A DNA stretch of 12,616 nt, from the NCBI GenBank assembly GCA_903958915.1, contig CAJBVC010000430.1, forward strand, positions 1 through 12,616, in the 5' to 3' direction. The position numbers and the translations under genes are program-made. This document shows, in pieces, positions 1 through 7,285 of this stretch (position 1 is its first letter; each line of letters begins with the position of its first letter). The stretch comes from an uncultured beta proteobacterium (lineage in GTDB: Bacteria > Pseudomonadota > Gammaproteobacteria > Burkholderiales > Burkholderiaceae_C). Under the pieces are notes generated by a model, which was not told where the DNA came from, made no database searches, and worked only from the letters and a program-made list of their open reading frames with translations.

Positions 1-517
1 AGGCTATGGAATCGCCAGACCGATGCCTGCACATGATTTCCCGCGATGGATGCGCGATTGGCAGACGCGAGCGCCGTGGAAAACCATCCAACCGCAAACA
101 ATGGGGCAGGACGTTACGCTGCTCGTCGCAGCACAGAGCCACCGCACATGGGTAGAACGGGTTCAGTGGAATGTAGAACACCCGGAAGCCGCAAGCTCGT
201 TCATTGCAGACGACAGTAGCTGCTCTTTTGGACGATGGTTTGACGGCAGTGGTGTGGCACGGTATGGGAAATTTGGTGCCTTCAAGTCCATTGGCGAATT
301 GCATGATCTTGGCCATGCGTTGGCCATTCGTGCTCTCGAACTCGCACGTGCCGGCGATTCGACTTCCGCCCAGAGTGCGCTGCAAGAACTCTTCAATTGC
401 AGAGACCAATTGCTGAGTCTGCTCACGTCTCTGAATCAGAACCTTGCTGGGCCATCTTCGTCAGCCCGCGGACCATCCGCGGCTCCACACTCTTCTTCGG
501 AGGTAGCAGTCCCATGA
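1..517 (+). CDS. C-terminal part of an EAL-CZB protein (probable c-di-GMP phosphodiesterase with zinc-binding domain), 5' truncated by the window
   Basis: The reading frame is open to the left window edge, with its first complete codon at base 2. An ATG at 23 exists but is probably internal, because the codons before it read GYGIAR and continue PMPAHDFPRWM, which matches the usual end of an EAL domain (GY-x-x-x-RP-x-P). EAL domains hydrolyse cyclic di-GMP; the catalytic residues would lie outside the window. A CZB (chemoreceptor zinc-binding) domain follows. Numbering from base 2, the likely ligands are H47, C74 in the CSFGRW motif, H101 and H105, fitting the 3-His/1-Cys family pattern. The tail is low-complexity and rich in Ser, Ala and Pro. 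The stop overlaps the start of the next gene (ATGA, 514-517), so the two are probably translationally coupled. The CZB call is firm; the EAL call rests on about 17 residues. Confidence 0.8.
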   Translation, partial: GYGIARPMPAHDFPRWMRDWQTRAPWKTIQPQTMGQDVTLLVAAQSHRTWVERVQWNVEHPEAASSFIADDSSCSFGRWFDGSGVARYGKFGAFKSIGELHDLGHALAIRALELARAGDSTSAQSALQELFNCRDQLLSLLTSLNQNLAGPSSSARGPSAAPHSSSEVAVP

Positions 518-1395
518 TCGAGTCCGACAACTTCTCCAACCTGTTTGCCCAGGAGTCTCCCCCATCGAAGAGCCCAACGCCAGCATCGGAACACCGCTGG
601 AAAGTTCTGCTAGTCGATGATGAAGATGACATGCACGCAGTGTTGCACATGGCCTTGAAAGACATGGAGGTTGAGGGCTTTGCGCTGGAACTTCACGATG
701 CCCGCTCGGCCGATGAAGCCAAGAAAGTGCTGGCGGAGCATCCGGACATTTCACTGATCCTGCTGGACGTCGTGATGGAAACGGAAATGGCCGGGCTCTC
801 TCTGGTGACCCACGTGCGCCAGGAGATTTGCAACCGAATGGTACAGATCGTCTTGGTAACGGGACAACCAGGCTACGCCCAAGAGCAGGAGGTTAGGGCG
901 GACTATGACATCAATGGCTATCGGCTCAAATCCGAGCTCACAGCGTACAACATCTATACATCCGTGAGCTTGGCGTTGCGCGCCTATCAGACACTGCGCA
1001 GCGTGAGGGAGCCCCACCACGAACCGGTCGAGCAAGCGCAAATCTCGCTCGACGAAGCCATCGAAGTTCATCGCCAGTGGCGGGAAAAGTTCAAGACTGC
1101 GGCCACGGCCGGGGAGCCGCTGGATGCTGCTTCCCTTCGGAGAAATGACTGCTGTGACTTGGGCAAGTGGTTACACGCGAAAGGTCGCCTGATGTATGGC
1201 AGCAAACCGGAATTCGTCAAATTGATGGCCAGACACAATGACTTTCATCTGGTGGCAAGCATGGTAGCCAATTCCATTAACGATGGCGAGTACACGGACC
1301 TTCAGAAGGTTCTCAATGGAAACTCACAGTTTGCCCAGGCCTCGATCGACGTCGAAACAGCCGTGATGAAGCTAAAGTTTTTCCTGTCAAATTGA
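514..1395 (+). CDS. Response regulator with REC receiver and C-terminal CZB zinc-binding domain
   Basis: This 293-residue protein starts at ATG 514, chosen because GGAGG (499-503) lies 10 nt upstream and the ATG overlaps the previous stop; an in-frame ATG at 397 would overlap the upstream gene by 121 nt. Residues 28-160 are a receiver domain: acidic pocket D35/D36, phospho-acceptor D85 (LILLDVV), T116 and K139. The subtype, with a DINGYRLKSELT stretch, resembles receivers that precede DUF3369 and c-di-GMP output domains. Residues 178-290 form a CZB domain with H186, C214 (CDLGKW), H241 and H245; the Cys-to-His spacing of 27 equals that in the upstream protein. There is no DNA-binding or enzymatic output, so phosphorylation probably acts through protein contact, perhaps with the EAL-CZB partner. 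No histidine kinase gene is visible. Confidence 0.9.
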   Translation: MIESDNFSNLFAQESPPSKSPTPASEHRWKVLLVDDEDDMHAVLHMALKDMEVEGFALELHDARSADEAKKVLAEHPDISLILLDVVMETEMAGLSLVTHVRQEICNRMVQIVLVTGQPGYAQEQEVRADYDINGYRLKSELTAYNIYTSVSLALRAYQTLRSVREPHHEPVEQAQISLDEAIEVHRQWREKFKTAATAGEPLDAASLRRNDCCDLGKWLHAKGRLMYGSKPEFVKLMARHNDFHLVASMVANSINDGEYTDLQKVLNGNSQFAQASIDVETAVMKLKFFLSN

Positions 1396-1403
1396 CAGGA
1401 AAA
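1379..1403. repeat. Perfect 12-nt inverted repeat across the REC-CZB stop codon
   Basis: The arms are TTTTCCTGTCAA (1379-1390) and TTGACAGGAAAA (1392-1403), separated by a single A. The repeat encodes the last residues (FFLSN) and contains the TGA stop at 1393-1395. As RNA it can form a stem of about 11 bp with a 3-nt loop on either strand. No clean U-tract follows on the + strand, so it may act as a 3'-end stabiliser or as part of a compound terminator rather than a classic terminator. Confidence 0.6.
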
Positions 1404-1436
1404 GAAAAGCCCATCCGACCAATTGGTTGAATGGGC
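1400..1436 (-). terminator. Rho-independent terminator of the DEAD-box helicase gene
   Basis: Bases 1409-1436 form an almost perfect hairpin: outer arms GCCCAT and ATGGGC, one C/A mismatch, then an inner stem closing on a 4-nt AATT loop. On the - strand it is followed by TTTTCTTTT (complement of 1400-1408). It lies about 20 nt past the helicase stop. On the + strand no T-run follows, so it is directional for the helicase. Confidence 0.8.
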
Positions 1437-1454
1437 ACTCGCATATTCGGTCGT

Positions 1455-3221
1455 CTAGCGCGCGGGCTTCGCGGGACGCTTCACCGTATCGCGCGGCACA
1501 AAGACTTTGCCACCATTGCCAGGTTTTGCGAAACCTGCAGGCTTTGCGAAGGCAGGTTTGCGATCGTTAAAACCACCCTTGCGTTCGTAGCTGAAGCCTT
1601 CACGGGCTGCGCCACTGAAGTCCCTTGAATTGCCTGCGAATTCCCGTGGACCAGTGGCGGGACGGCCACCAAAACCGCTGCGGTTATCACCAAATCCTCC
1701 TTCACGCGGTCCGGCAAAAGAGCGCTCGCGCGGACGACGGTCCGCCACATGGTTGCCGCGGCCACCGAAGCTGGCGCCGGTGCCGGGCCGCGCCTCGGGA
1801 AAGCGCTGTTGGGGCTCCAAGCCGGGAATGGTCTCCGACTGGAAGTGCTGACGGGTATAGGCCTCGATGTCAAAGATCTTGCGGCGATCGCGGACCTCGA
1901 CAAACGTCACTGCCAGCCCATCACGCCCAGCGCGTCCGGTTCTGCCAATGCGGTGCGTGTAATCTTCTGCCTTCATCGGCAACCCGTAATTGAAGACGTG
2001 GGTGATGGTCGGCACGTCAATGCCACGGGCTGCCACATCGGTTGCCACCAGAATCTGAACCTGTCCCTGACGTAATGCCATCAGACGGCGGTTGCGCAGC
2101 CCTTGGCTGAGTGCACCGTGCAACGCAACAGCATCAAAACCGGCCTGCTGCAAGTCACCCGCCAAACCGTCGCATTCAATCTGCGTGCTGGCAAAAACGA
2201 TCGCCTGGTTGATGGTGGTGTCGCGCAGCCAATGGTCGAGCAGCTTGCGCTTGTGGTGGGCGTTATCGGCCCAGAACAGCACCTGCTTGATGTTGACGTG
2301 TTTTTCCTGCGGGTTGTCAATCGTCACACGCTGGGGTTCGCGCATCACGCGGGCTGCCAGTTGCTGGATACGAGGCGCAAAGGTTGCGCTAAACATCATG
2401 GTTTGCTTGCGGTCAATCGTAAGCTGATTGATTTCTGCCAGATCATCCGAGAAGCCCAGATCCAGCATTCGGTCTGCTTCATCCACCACCAGGAATTGCA
2501 CCTCATCGAGCTTGATCTGCATGCTGCGCTGCAGGTCCAGCAGGCGTCCCGGCGTTGCCACGACCAGATTCGCATTTTGCAGCTTGGCTATTTGAAGCTG
2601 GTACGGCATGCCGCCCACAATATTGGCAATGCGCAAGCCGCGGCAATGCTGCACCAGATCGATGGCATCATGCGCTACCTGCTGCGCCAATTCCCGCGTC
2701 GGGCAGACCACCAGCGCCCCAGGAGCGGCGGCCTTGAAGTTACGTGGATTGGTCGGATCCTTGCGCTTGGCGCGCTTTGGGGGAGCTTCTCCCTTTGCTG
2801 CGGCTTCCGCGACGGCACGATCGTAATCCGCACGCTCCAAGTTCTCGGCAGCCGCTTGCTGTTTGAGCAAGGTATGCAGTACCGGCAGCAGGAATGCCGC
2901 GGTCTTGCCGCTACCGGTCTGGCTCGACACCATCAGGTCAATATAGCGTGCAGCCTTCTCCGCAGTGGCCTCGCCTGGCAGCGCCAGCGGAATCGTCTTC
3001 TTCTGCACGATAGTGGGCTGGGTGTAGCCCAGGTCCTTTACCGCATGGATCAGTTCAGGGGCCAGGCCCATCTCGATGAAGCCATTCGGTACCTCGGGCA
3101 GTTCAACTGCTTCGGGAATTGCAACTGCGACGGCATTCACCGAAGCGATGACGGAAAGTTCTTGAGTGGAAAAATTATCGGCAGGCGCAAATTCGCCCGT
3201 CGCATTCATAGCGTCAGTCAT
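1455..3221 (-). CDS. DEAD-box ATP-dependent RNA helicase, RhlE-like, with Gly/Arg-rich tail
   Basis: The 588-residue protein has the full DEAD-box motif set: Q motif around residues 47-73, motif I SQTGSGKT (100-107), Ia PTRELA, Ib TPGR, motif II DEAD (247-250), SAT (278-280), motif V (ATDVAARGID) and motif VI HRIGRTGR (423-430). Such enzymes unwind short RNA duplexes using ATP in ribosome assembly, mRNA decay or cold adaptation. A charged insertion of about 45 residues (roughly 118-165, Lys/Arg-rich near its end) separates motifs I and Ia. After about residue 470 the chain is a disordered-looking tail rich in Gly, Arg and Phe with FGG and RGG-like units, typical of extra RNA-binding tails. 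The start is ATG 3221 with a GAGAG-like site upstream; an in-frame ATG at 3209 is possible. It is monocistronic: own leader, own terminator. The RhlE assignment is by resemblance only. Confidence 0.95.
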   Translation of the reverse strand: MTDAMNATGEFAPADNFSTQELSVIASVNAVAVAIPEAVELPEVPNGFIEMGLAPELIHAVKDLGYTQPTIVQKKTIPLALPGEATAEKAARYIDLMVSSQTGSGKTAAFLLPVLHTLLKQQAAAENLERADYDRAVAEAAAKGEAPPKRAKRKDPTNPRNFKAAAPGALVVCPTRELAQQVAHDAIDLVQHCRGLRIANIVGGMPYQLQIAKLQNANLVVATPGRLLDLQRSMQIKLDEVQFLVVDEADRMLDLGFSDDLAEINQLTIDRKQTMMFSATFAPRIQQLAARVMREPQRVTIDNPQEKHVNIKQVLFWADNAHHKRKLLDHWLRDTTINQAIVFASTQIECDGLAGDLQQAGFDAVALHGALSQGLRNRRLMALRQGQVQILVATDVAARGIDVPTITHVFNYGLPMKAEDYTHRIGRTGRAGRDGLAVTFVEVRDRRKIFDIEAYTRQHFQSETIPGLEPQQRFPEARPGTGASFGGRGNHVADRRPRERSFAGPREGGFGDNRSGFGGRPATGPREFAGNSRDFSGAAREGFSYERKGGFNDRKPAFAKPAGFAKPGNGGKVFVPRDTVKRPAKPAR

Positions 3222-3262
3222 GGTTTTACTCTCACGCGAGCGCCGCGGGGTGTGCGGCTGCT

Positions 3263-3297
3263 CCGTTAATGGTTAAAAAACATCAACCATCAAACGG
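3263..3297 (-). promoter_or_regulatory. Stem-loop in the helicase 5' leader
   Basis: Arms CCGTT + ATGGTT (3263-3274) pair with AACCAT + AACGG (3285-3297), giving about 11 bp with a small internal bulge and a 10-nt loop, 42-76 nt upstream of the helicase ATG. No U-run follows, so it is not a terminator. A second small inverted repeat (GGGTTC / GAACCC, 3332-3351) lies further upstream. I could not identify a convincing -35/-10 pair in this region, so whether the hairpin is transcribed is inferred. Confidence 0.45.
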
Positions 3298-3371
3298 AAC
3301 CTGCTCCGGTCCATAGAGGACTCAGCGCTTGGGGTTCATCTTGGCGAACCCGGTGAATGAAGGGAGATGTA

Positions 3372-3394
3372 CAAAAACGCTACAGCTTGTAGCG
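3372..3394 (-). terminator. Rho-independent terminator downstream of orn
   Basis: A perfect 7-bp stem (CGCTACA 3378-3384, TGTAGCG 3388-3394) with a 3-nt loop is followed on the - strand by TTTTTG (complement of 3372-3377). It lies 60 nt past the orn stop and separates orn from the downstream helicase gene. Confidence 0.75.
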
Positions 3395-3453
3395 AAGCCT
3401 TTGATTATCGCACGAATCCGGGTAAACACCTAAAGCGTTTCGTCGGGAGCCCG

Positions 3454-4023
3454 TCAGTCAAGTCGGAGGAAGTGGTCCCGGTAGTGTTCCAACTCATCGA
3501 TGGACTCATGCACATCGGCCAAAGCCGTATGGTTCTGCTTCTTTTTGAATGCTGCATGCACCGAAGGTTTCCAGCGTTTGGAGAGTTCCTTCAAGGTGCT
3601 CACATCGAGATTGCGATAGTGAAAAAAAGCTTCCAGTTTGGGCATGTACTTCACCAGGAACCGCCGGTCCTGCGCAATCGAGTTGCCGCACATGGGTGTG
3701 CCATTGGCTGGCACAAACTGGCGCAGGAATACCAGCAAGACTTCTTCGGCCTGTGCCTCACTGGTAGTAGAAGCCCTGACTTTCTCGATCAATCCACTCT
3801 TGCCGTGCGTACCCTTGTTCCACGCATCCATCAGGTCAAGTTGGGCATCGGTTTGGTGAATCACCATCACCGGACCTTCGATGCGGCCTTCAAGATGCGG
3901 GCCCGTCACAACAACCGCAATCTCGATAATCCTGTCAGTTTCCGGATTCAACCCGGTCATTTCACAGTCCAACCAGACGAGGTTCTTGTCGGATTTACCG
4001 AGGGAGGTATTGGCATCAGGCAT
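3454..4023 (-). CDS. orn: Oligoribonuclease (DEDDh 3'-5' exoribonuclease)
   Basis: Orn degrades RNA dinucleotides, including pGpG from c-di-GMP breakdown, in the cytoplasm. The 189-residue protein carries the DEDDh set: D19 and E21 in LDCEMTGL, D119 in NSIAQDRRF, and H165 and D170 in [11 protein letters not shown]. These positions match the E. coli catalytic residues with a constant offset of seven, and the length is close to the E. coli enzyme (181). The start ATG 4023 gives a short N-terminal extension like that of related proteins; no strong Shine-Dalgarno site is visible. It is divergent from the M48 protease gene with only 36 bp between start codons, so promoters must lie partly inside the opposite gene. 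Its link to c-di-GMP turnover is thematically close to the EAL-CZB gene, but they are separated by the helicase and are not an operon. Confidence 0.97.
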   Translation of the reverse strand: MPDANTSLGKSDKNLVWLDCEMTGLNPETDRIIEIAVVVTGPHLEGRIEGPVMVIHQTDAQLDLMDAWNKGTHGKSGLIEKVRASTTSEAQAEEVLLVFLRQFVPANGTPMCGNSIAQDRRFLVKYMPKLEAFFHYRNLDVSTLKELSKRWKPSVHAAFKKKQNHTALADVHESIDELEHYRDHFLRLD

Positions 4024-4059
4024 GAGGCGATTGTCGCCGATGGCCTAAACTCGGCCGCC

Positions 4060-5346
4060 ATGACAGCCCATTTTCTCAATTTGCCTGACAGTACAGCTGT
4101 GTCGCTCGCATTTGCCACCGGTTTGGCCGCCACTGTGCTGCTCAAATTCTGGCTCGCCACGCGGCAGATCAAGCATGTTGCCCAGCACCGGGGACAGGTC
4201 CCCTTTGCCTTCGATGGAAAGATTTCTCTGGATGCCCATCAAAGGGCTGCAGATTACACCGTTTCCAAAACACGCTTTGGCATGCTGGAGCTTGCCTGGG
4301 GTGCCGCAGTCACGTTGGGCTGGACACTGCTTGGCGGCTTGTCCGTTCTGAATCAATGGACCGCGCATGCCGTGGGCACTGGACTGTGGCAACAGGTAGC
4401 ACTGCTGCTCTCTTTCGTTCTCATCAATGGCCTGATTGATCTGCCATTCTCGCTGTACCAGACTTTTGTGATCGAGCAGCGCTTTGGCTTCAACAAGACA
4501 ACGCCAAAACTCTGGGTGATGGACCTTATCAAGTCCAGCGCCATGGGAGTTTTGATCGGCCTGCCTCTTGCATGTTTGGTCCTATGGATGATGGGCGCAA
4601 CCGGTAACCTCTGGTGGCTGTGGACCTGGTGTGTCTGGAGTTCCTTCAATCTGCTGATGCTGCTGGTTTATCCAACCTGGATTGCCCCTGTTTTCAACAA
4701 GTTTCAGCCGTTGGAAGATCCAGCGCTGAAGGCGCGAGTAGAACTGCTGATGGCACGCTGTGGCTTTCAAAGCAAGGGGTTTTTTGTCATGGATGGCAGC
4801 AAACGCAGTGCCCACGCGAACGCCTATTTCACCGGGTTTGGAAAATCTAAACGCGTTGTTTTCTATGACACCCTGCTTGCCCAATTGAGTCCAGCAGAAG
4901 TCGATGCGGTGCTGGCGCACGAACTGGGGCATTTCAAGATGCGCCATATTGCCAAACGCCTGATGTCGATGTTTGCCATGAGTTTTGCAGGATTCTTTGT
5001 GTTGGGTTGGCTCAGCCAGCAGGTTGTCTTTTATACAGGCTTGGGAGTGGTGCCCAACGTTACTGGCGCCAACGATGCTTTGGCATTACTACTTTTCATG
5101 ATGGTAATTCCGCTGGTTGGGACGCTTTTGGGACCGCTGTTTGCGCAACTTTCGCGCAAGCACGAGTTTGAAGCCGACGCCTACGCTGCCACGCAAACCA
5201 GCGGGGTCGAACTCTCCAGTGCCCTGCTCAAGTTGTATGAAGACAATGCATCCACATTGACCCCAGACCCACTCTATGTGAGTTTCTACTATTCTCACCC
5301 ACCGGCCACAGAACGCATTGGCCGCCTCACGGCTGTCGGGGGTTAA
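4060..5346 (+). CDS. M48 family (Ste24/CAAX-type) integral membrane zinc metalloprotease
   Basis: This 428-residue multi-pass membrane protein has the gluzincin motif HELGH at residues 287-291 and the third zinc ligand in EFEAD (E369). Several hydrophobic segments precede the motif (about 11-30, 70-90, 105-125, 150-175, 190-215) and two more follow it (roughly 305-325 and 340-365), as in Ste24/CAAX prenyl protease 1-like enzymes. Bacterial members are thought to act in membrane protein quality control; the substrate here is unknown. The start ATG 4060 was chosen because the protein then begins like family members and avoids running antisense through orn, although the frame is open upstream to 3367. 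No clear Shine-Dalgarno site is seen. rsgA follows 2 nt after its stop, indicating co-transcription. Confidence 0.93.
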   Translation: MTAHFLNLPDSTAVSLAFATGLAATVLLKFWLATRQIKHVAQHRGQVPFAFDGKISLDAHQRAADYTVSKTRFGMLELAWGAAVTLGWTLLGGLSVLNQWTAHAVGTGLWQQVALLLSFVLINGLIDLPFSLYQTFVIEQRFGFNKTTPKLWVMDLIKSSAMGVLIGLPLACLVLWMMGATGNLWWLWTWCVWSSFNLLMLLVYPTWIAPVFNKFQPLEDPALKARVELLMARCGFQSKGFFVMDGSKRSAHANAYFTGFGKSKRVVFYDTLLAQLSPAEVDAVLAHELGHFKMRHIAKRLMSMFAMSFAGFFVLGWLSQQVVFYTGLGVVPNVTGANDALALLLFMMVIPLVGTLLGPLFAQLSRKHEFEADAYAATQTSGVELSSALLKLYEDNASTLTPDPLYVSFYYSHPPATERIGRLTAVGG

Positions 5347-5348
5347 TT

Positions 5349-6278
5349 TTGTCAGCGACCATACTACAGACTGGATTAGTCGTTGCCGGACACGGTCGGC
5401 ATGTCTGGGTGGAGACGAACGACGGCAGGCGCATTCTCTGCCACCCACGAGGCAAGAAGAACCAGACCGTCGTGGGTGATCGGGTGCAATGGCAAGCATC
5501 GCAGGATGAGGGCACGATTGAAGCGGTGGAGCCGAGGCGCAATCTGTTTTACCGCCAGGACGAACTGCGCACCAAATCGTTTGCAGCCAATCTGGATCAG
5601 GTTCTGATACTGCTCGCAGCCGAACCCGAATTTTCCGAAAGTCAGTTGGTGCGCGCGCTCATTGCAGCCGAGGCACAGCACATTACGCCCATCATTGCAC
5701 TGAACAAGCGTGATCTGGTGGCGCCATTCGATCGCGCCTGGCAGCGCTTGCAGACCTATTCGGCCATGGGCTATTCCTTGGTGCCGCTGGCGCTCAAGCC
5801 ACGTTCTGATTTGGGTGGCGATGACTCACATCCCCTGGACGCAGTTCTTGCGGGAAAGACGACGCTGGTGCTGGGGCCATCGGGTGCCGGGAAAAGCACC
5901 CTGATCAACCGATTGGTCCCCAATGCGCAAGTCCTCACCAACGCCATTTCGACAGCACTCAACTCTGGCAAACACACCACTACCAGCACCACGTGGTACT
6001 GGGTCGATCGCGAGAAAACGACTGCAGTCATTGATTCCCCAGGTTTCCAGGAGTTTGGACTTCACCATATTGAAGCCATGCAATTGGCAAGCTTGATGCC
6101 AGACTTTGCCGCGGTTGCTACTGCCTGCAAGTTCTACAACTGCTCGCACCTGCACGAACCCGGCTGCAGCGTAATTTCAGCACTTAAAAGCAGCTCTGAC
6201 GCCCACGGGATAAGCGCAAACCGCTACAAAATATATAGCGATCTTTTCGCAGAACTTTCCCAACAACCACACTACTGA
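5349..6278 (+). CDS. rsgA: Ribosome small subunit-dependent GTPase RsgA
   Basis: RsgA is a GTPase checkpoint in late 30S assembly. The 309-residue protein shows the circularly permuted order of motifs: G4 NKRD (119-122), then G1 GPSGAGKST (176-184), then G3 DSPG (229-232), preceded by an OB-fold-like N-terminus and followed by the zinc site C260, C265, H267 and C273. The start is a TTG at 5349; no ATG is available near the conserved N-terminus, and GGGGG (5338-5342), inside the last codons of the M48 gene, sits 6 nt upstream as a ribosome site. Translation is therefore probably coupled to the protease gene. In gammaproteobacteria rsgA and orn are direct neighbours; here the protease gene sits between them. 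Confidence 0.97.
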   Translation: MSATILQTGLVVAGHGRHVWVETNDGRRILCHPRGKKNQTVVGDRVQWQASQDEGTIEAVEPRRNLFYRQDELRTKSFAANLDQVLILLAAEPEFSESQLVRALIAAEAQHITPIIALNKRDLVAPFDRAWQRLQTYSAMGYSLVPLALKPRSDLGGDDSHPLDAVLAGKTTLVLGPSGAGKSTLINRLVPNAQVLTNAISTALNSGKHTTTSTTWYWVDREKTTAVIDSPGFQEFGLHHIEAMQLASLMPDFAAVATACKFYNCSHLHEPGCSVISALKSSSDAHGISANRYKIYSDLFAELSQQPHY

Positions 6279-6300
6279 TTCCATTTCGGGAGGTCTGAAA

Positions 6301-7221
6301 TCAGCCTAACAGGCGCGCCATCGATAACAACGCCAGTACCACCATCCACATCACGACGGTGCGCCACAGCAGGCCCACCACCGCGCGCAGATGGGCGGGC
6401 TGCGGAGTTTGACCCGCTCCAGCACTGCTCTGCGGGCCAAGCTTGACGTTCACGGCGCCGGCGGTAGACGCCAACACGACGCTGTCGTTGTCGCGCGGCG
6501 CTTGGGACTCCTGATTGCGCCAGTTGTCCACGGCATCTTCGAAGCTTCCGACAAAGGCAAAACCGAGTGCTGTCACACGGGCAGGCACCCAGTCCATCCA
6601 CGCCCATGCCAGTGTCGCCTGTTGTTGCAGGGGTTCGCTCACCGGTGAACTGGTGGGGTGGAGTGGGCGTTTCACGTAACGGGCAACAAATTCGCCCATG
6701 CGGTAAGCCACGGCGCCCGCTGGCCCCAGACCGAGCGCGGCGATGACTGAGTACCACGCAAACACGCCAAAAACATGACGGTGCGCGCAAATCACTGAAT
6801 ACTCGATGACATGGCGGACAATTTCACTGCGCGGCAGTTCACTGGCATCAATACGCATCCAATGGGCCAATCGCTCCCGTGCAAGCGCTTCGTCCCCATT
6901 GCTGAGCGCATCCCGAATTTCGGTGAAATGGTGGCTGAATTGGCGAAAACCCAGTGTGCAATACAGCACTGCAATATTCCAGACAACTGCAGCCGTCCAA
7001 CCCAGGGACCACACCAGTGCCCAATGGATGCCCGTCACCAGCATGGAAGGAACCACCACCGCAACGCCCCAGGCAAGCCAGCCATGAAAAGACTGTCCGG
7101 CGTCCAGATTGCGATTGACCCACCGCACCCAGGAGCGAGCTCCATTGTGAATCGGGTTCTGCTGGCCTAGCGGACGAGCCTGTTCCAACAATAACGCGAA
7201 CAATATGGAGAGAAAGCTCAT
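6301..7221 (-). CDS. CobD/CbiB-AmpE-like integral membrane protein
   Basis: The 306-residue protein resembles the CobD/CbiB family of membrane proteins. It opens with a hydrophobic segment ending in EQARPLG, has membrane segments at roughly 49-90 and 146-180 and a C-terminal anchor at about 281-305, and carries an AYRMGEF stretch in the middle. True CbiB (adenosylcobinamide-phosphate synthase) works in vitamin B12 synthesis, but no cobalamin gene is present here. Betaproteobacteria carry such a paralogue near housekeeping genes, so it may have another role, as AmpE (beta-lactamase regulation) does. It lies 64 nt after the Nudix gene on the same strand, probably co-transcribed, and converges on rsgA with 22 nt between stops. 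Family membership is fairly sure; function is not known. Confidence 0.8.
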   Translation of the reverse strand: MSFLSILFALLLEQARPLGQQNPIHNGARSWVRWVNRNLDAGQSFHGWLAWGVAVVVPSMLVTGIHWALVWSLGWTAAVVWNIAVLYCTLGFRQFSHHFTEIRDALSNGDEALARERLAHWMRIDASELPRSEIVRHVIEYSVICAHRHVFGVFAWYSVIAALGLGPAGAVAYRMGEFVARYVKRPLHPTSSPVSEPLQQQATLAWAWMDWVPARVTALGFAFVGSFEDAVDNWRNQESQAPRDNDSVVLASTAGAVNVKLGPQSSAGAGQTPQPAHLRAVVGLLWRTVVMWMVVLALLSMARLLG

Positions 7222-7285
7222 GAATCAATCATAGCGACTCCAACAAGACTCCCGCCACTGTTCCAGTATTCGCTTTCGGCTCCGC

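Noticed and set aside
397..513. Upstream extension of the REC-CZB gene to an ATG at 397
   Set aside because: It would overlap the CZB coding region of the previous gene by 121 nt and adds residues unlike a receiver N-terminus; ATG 514 has a ribosome site and the ATGA overlap.
2103..3269. Long + strand open frame antisense to the DEAD-box helicase (388 codons)
   Set aside because: The helicase on the other strand has every motif; the antisense translation shows no recognisable domain and is a codon-bias shadow.
4026..4038. GGCGA / TCGCC inverted repeat between orn and the M48 gene
   Set aside because: A 5-bp GC-rich stem in a GC-moderate genome is expected by chance; no associated promoter could be identified.
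3367..4059. Open frame continuous with the M48 protease on the + strand
   Set aside because: It runs antisense to orn, whose catalytic motifs are all present, and the encoded residues show no family features; the protease starts at 4060.
7236..7252. Direct repeat GACTCC spaced 11 nt apart before the CobD/CbiB-like gene
   Set aside because: Two 6-nt copies only, with no known binding motif; probably chance.
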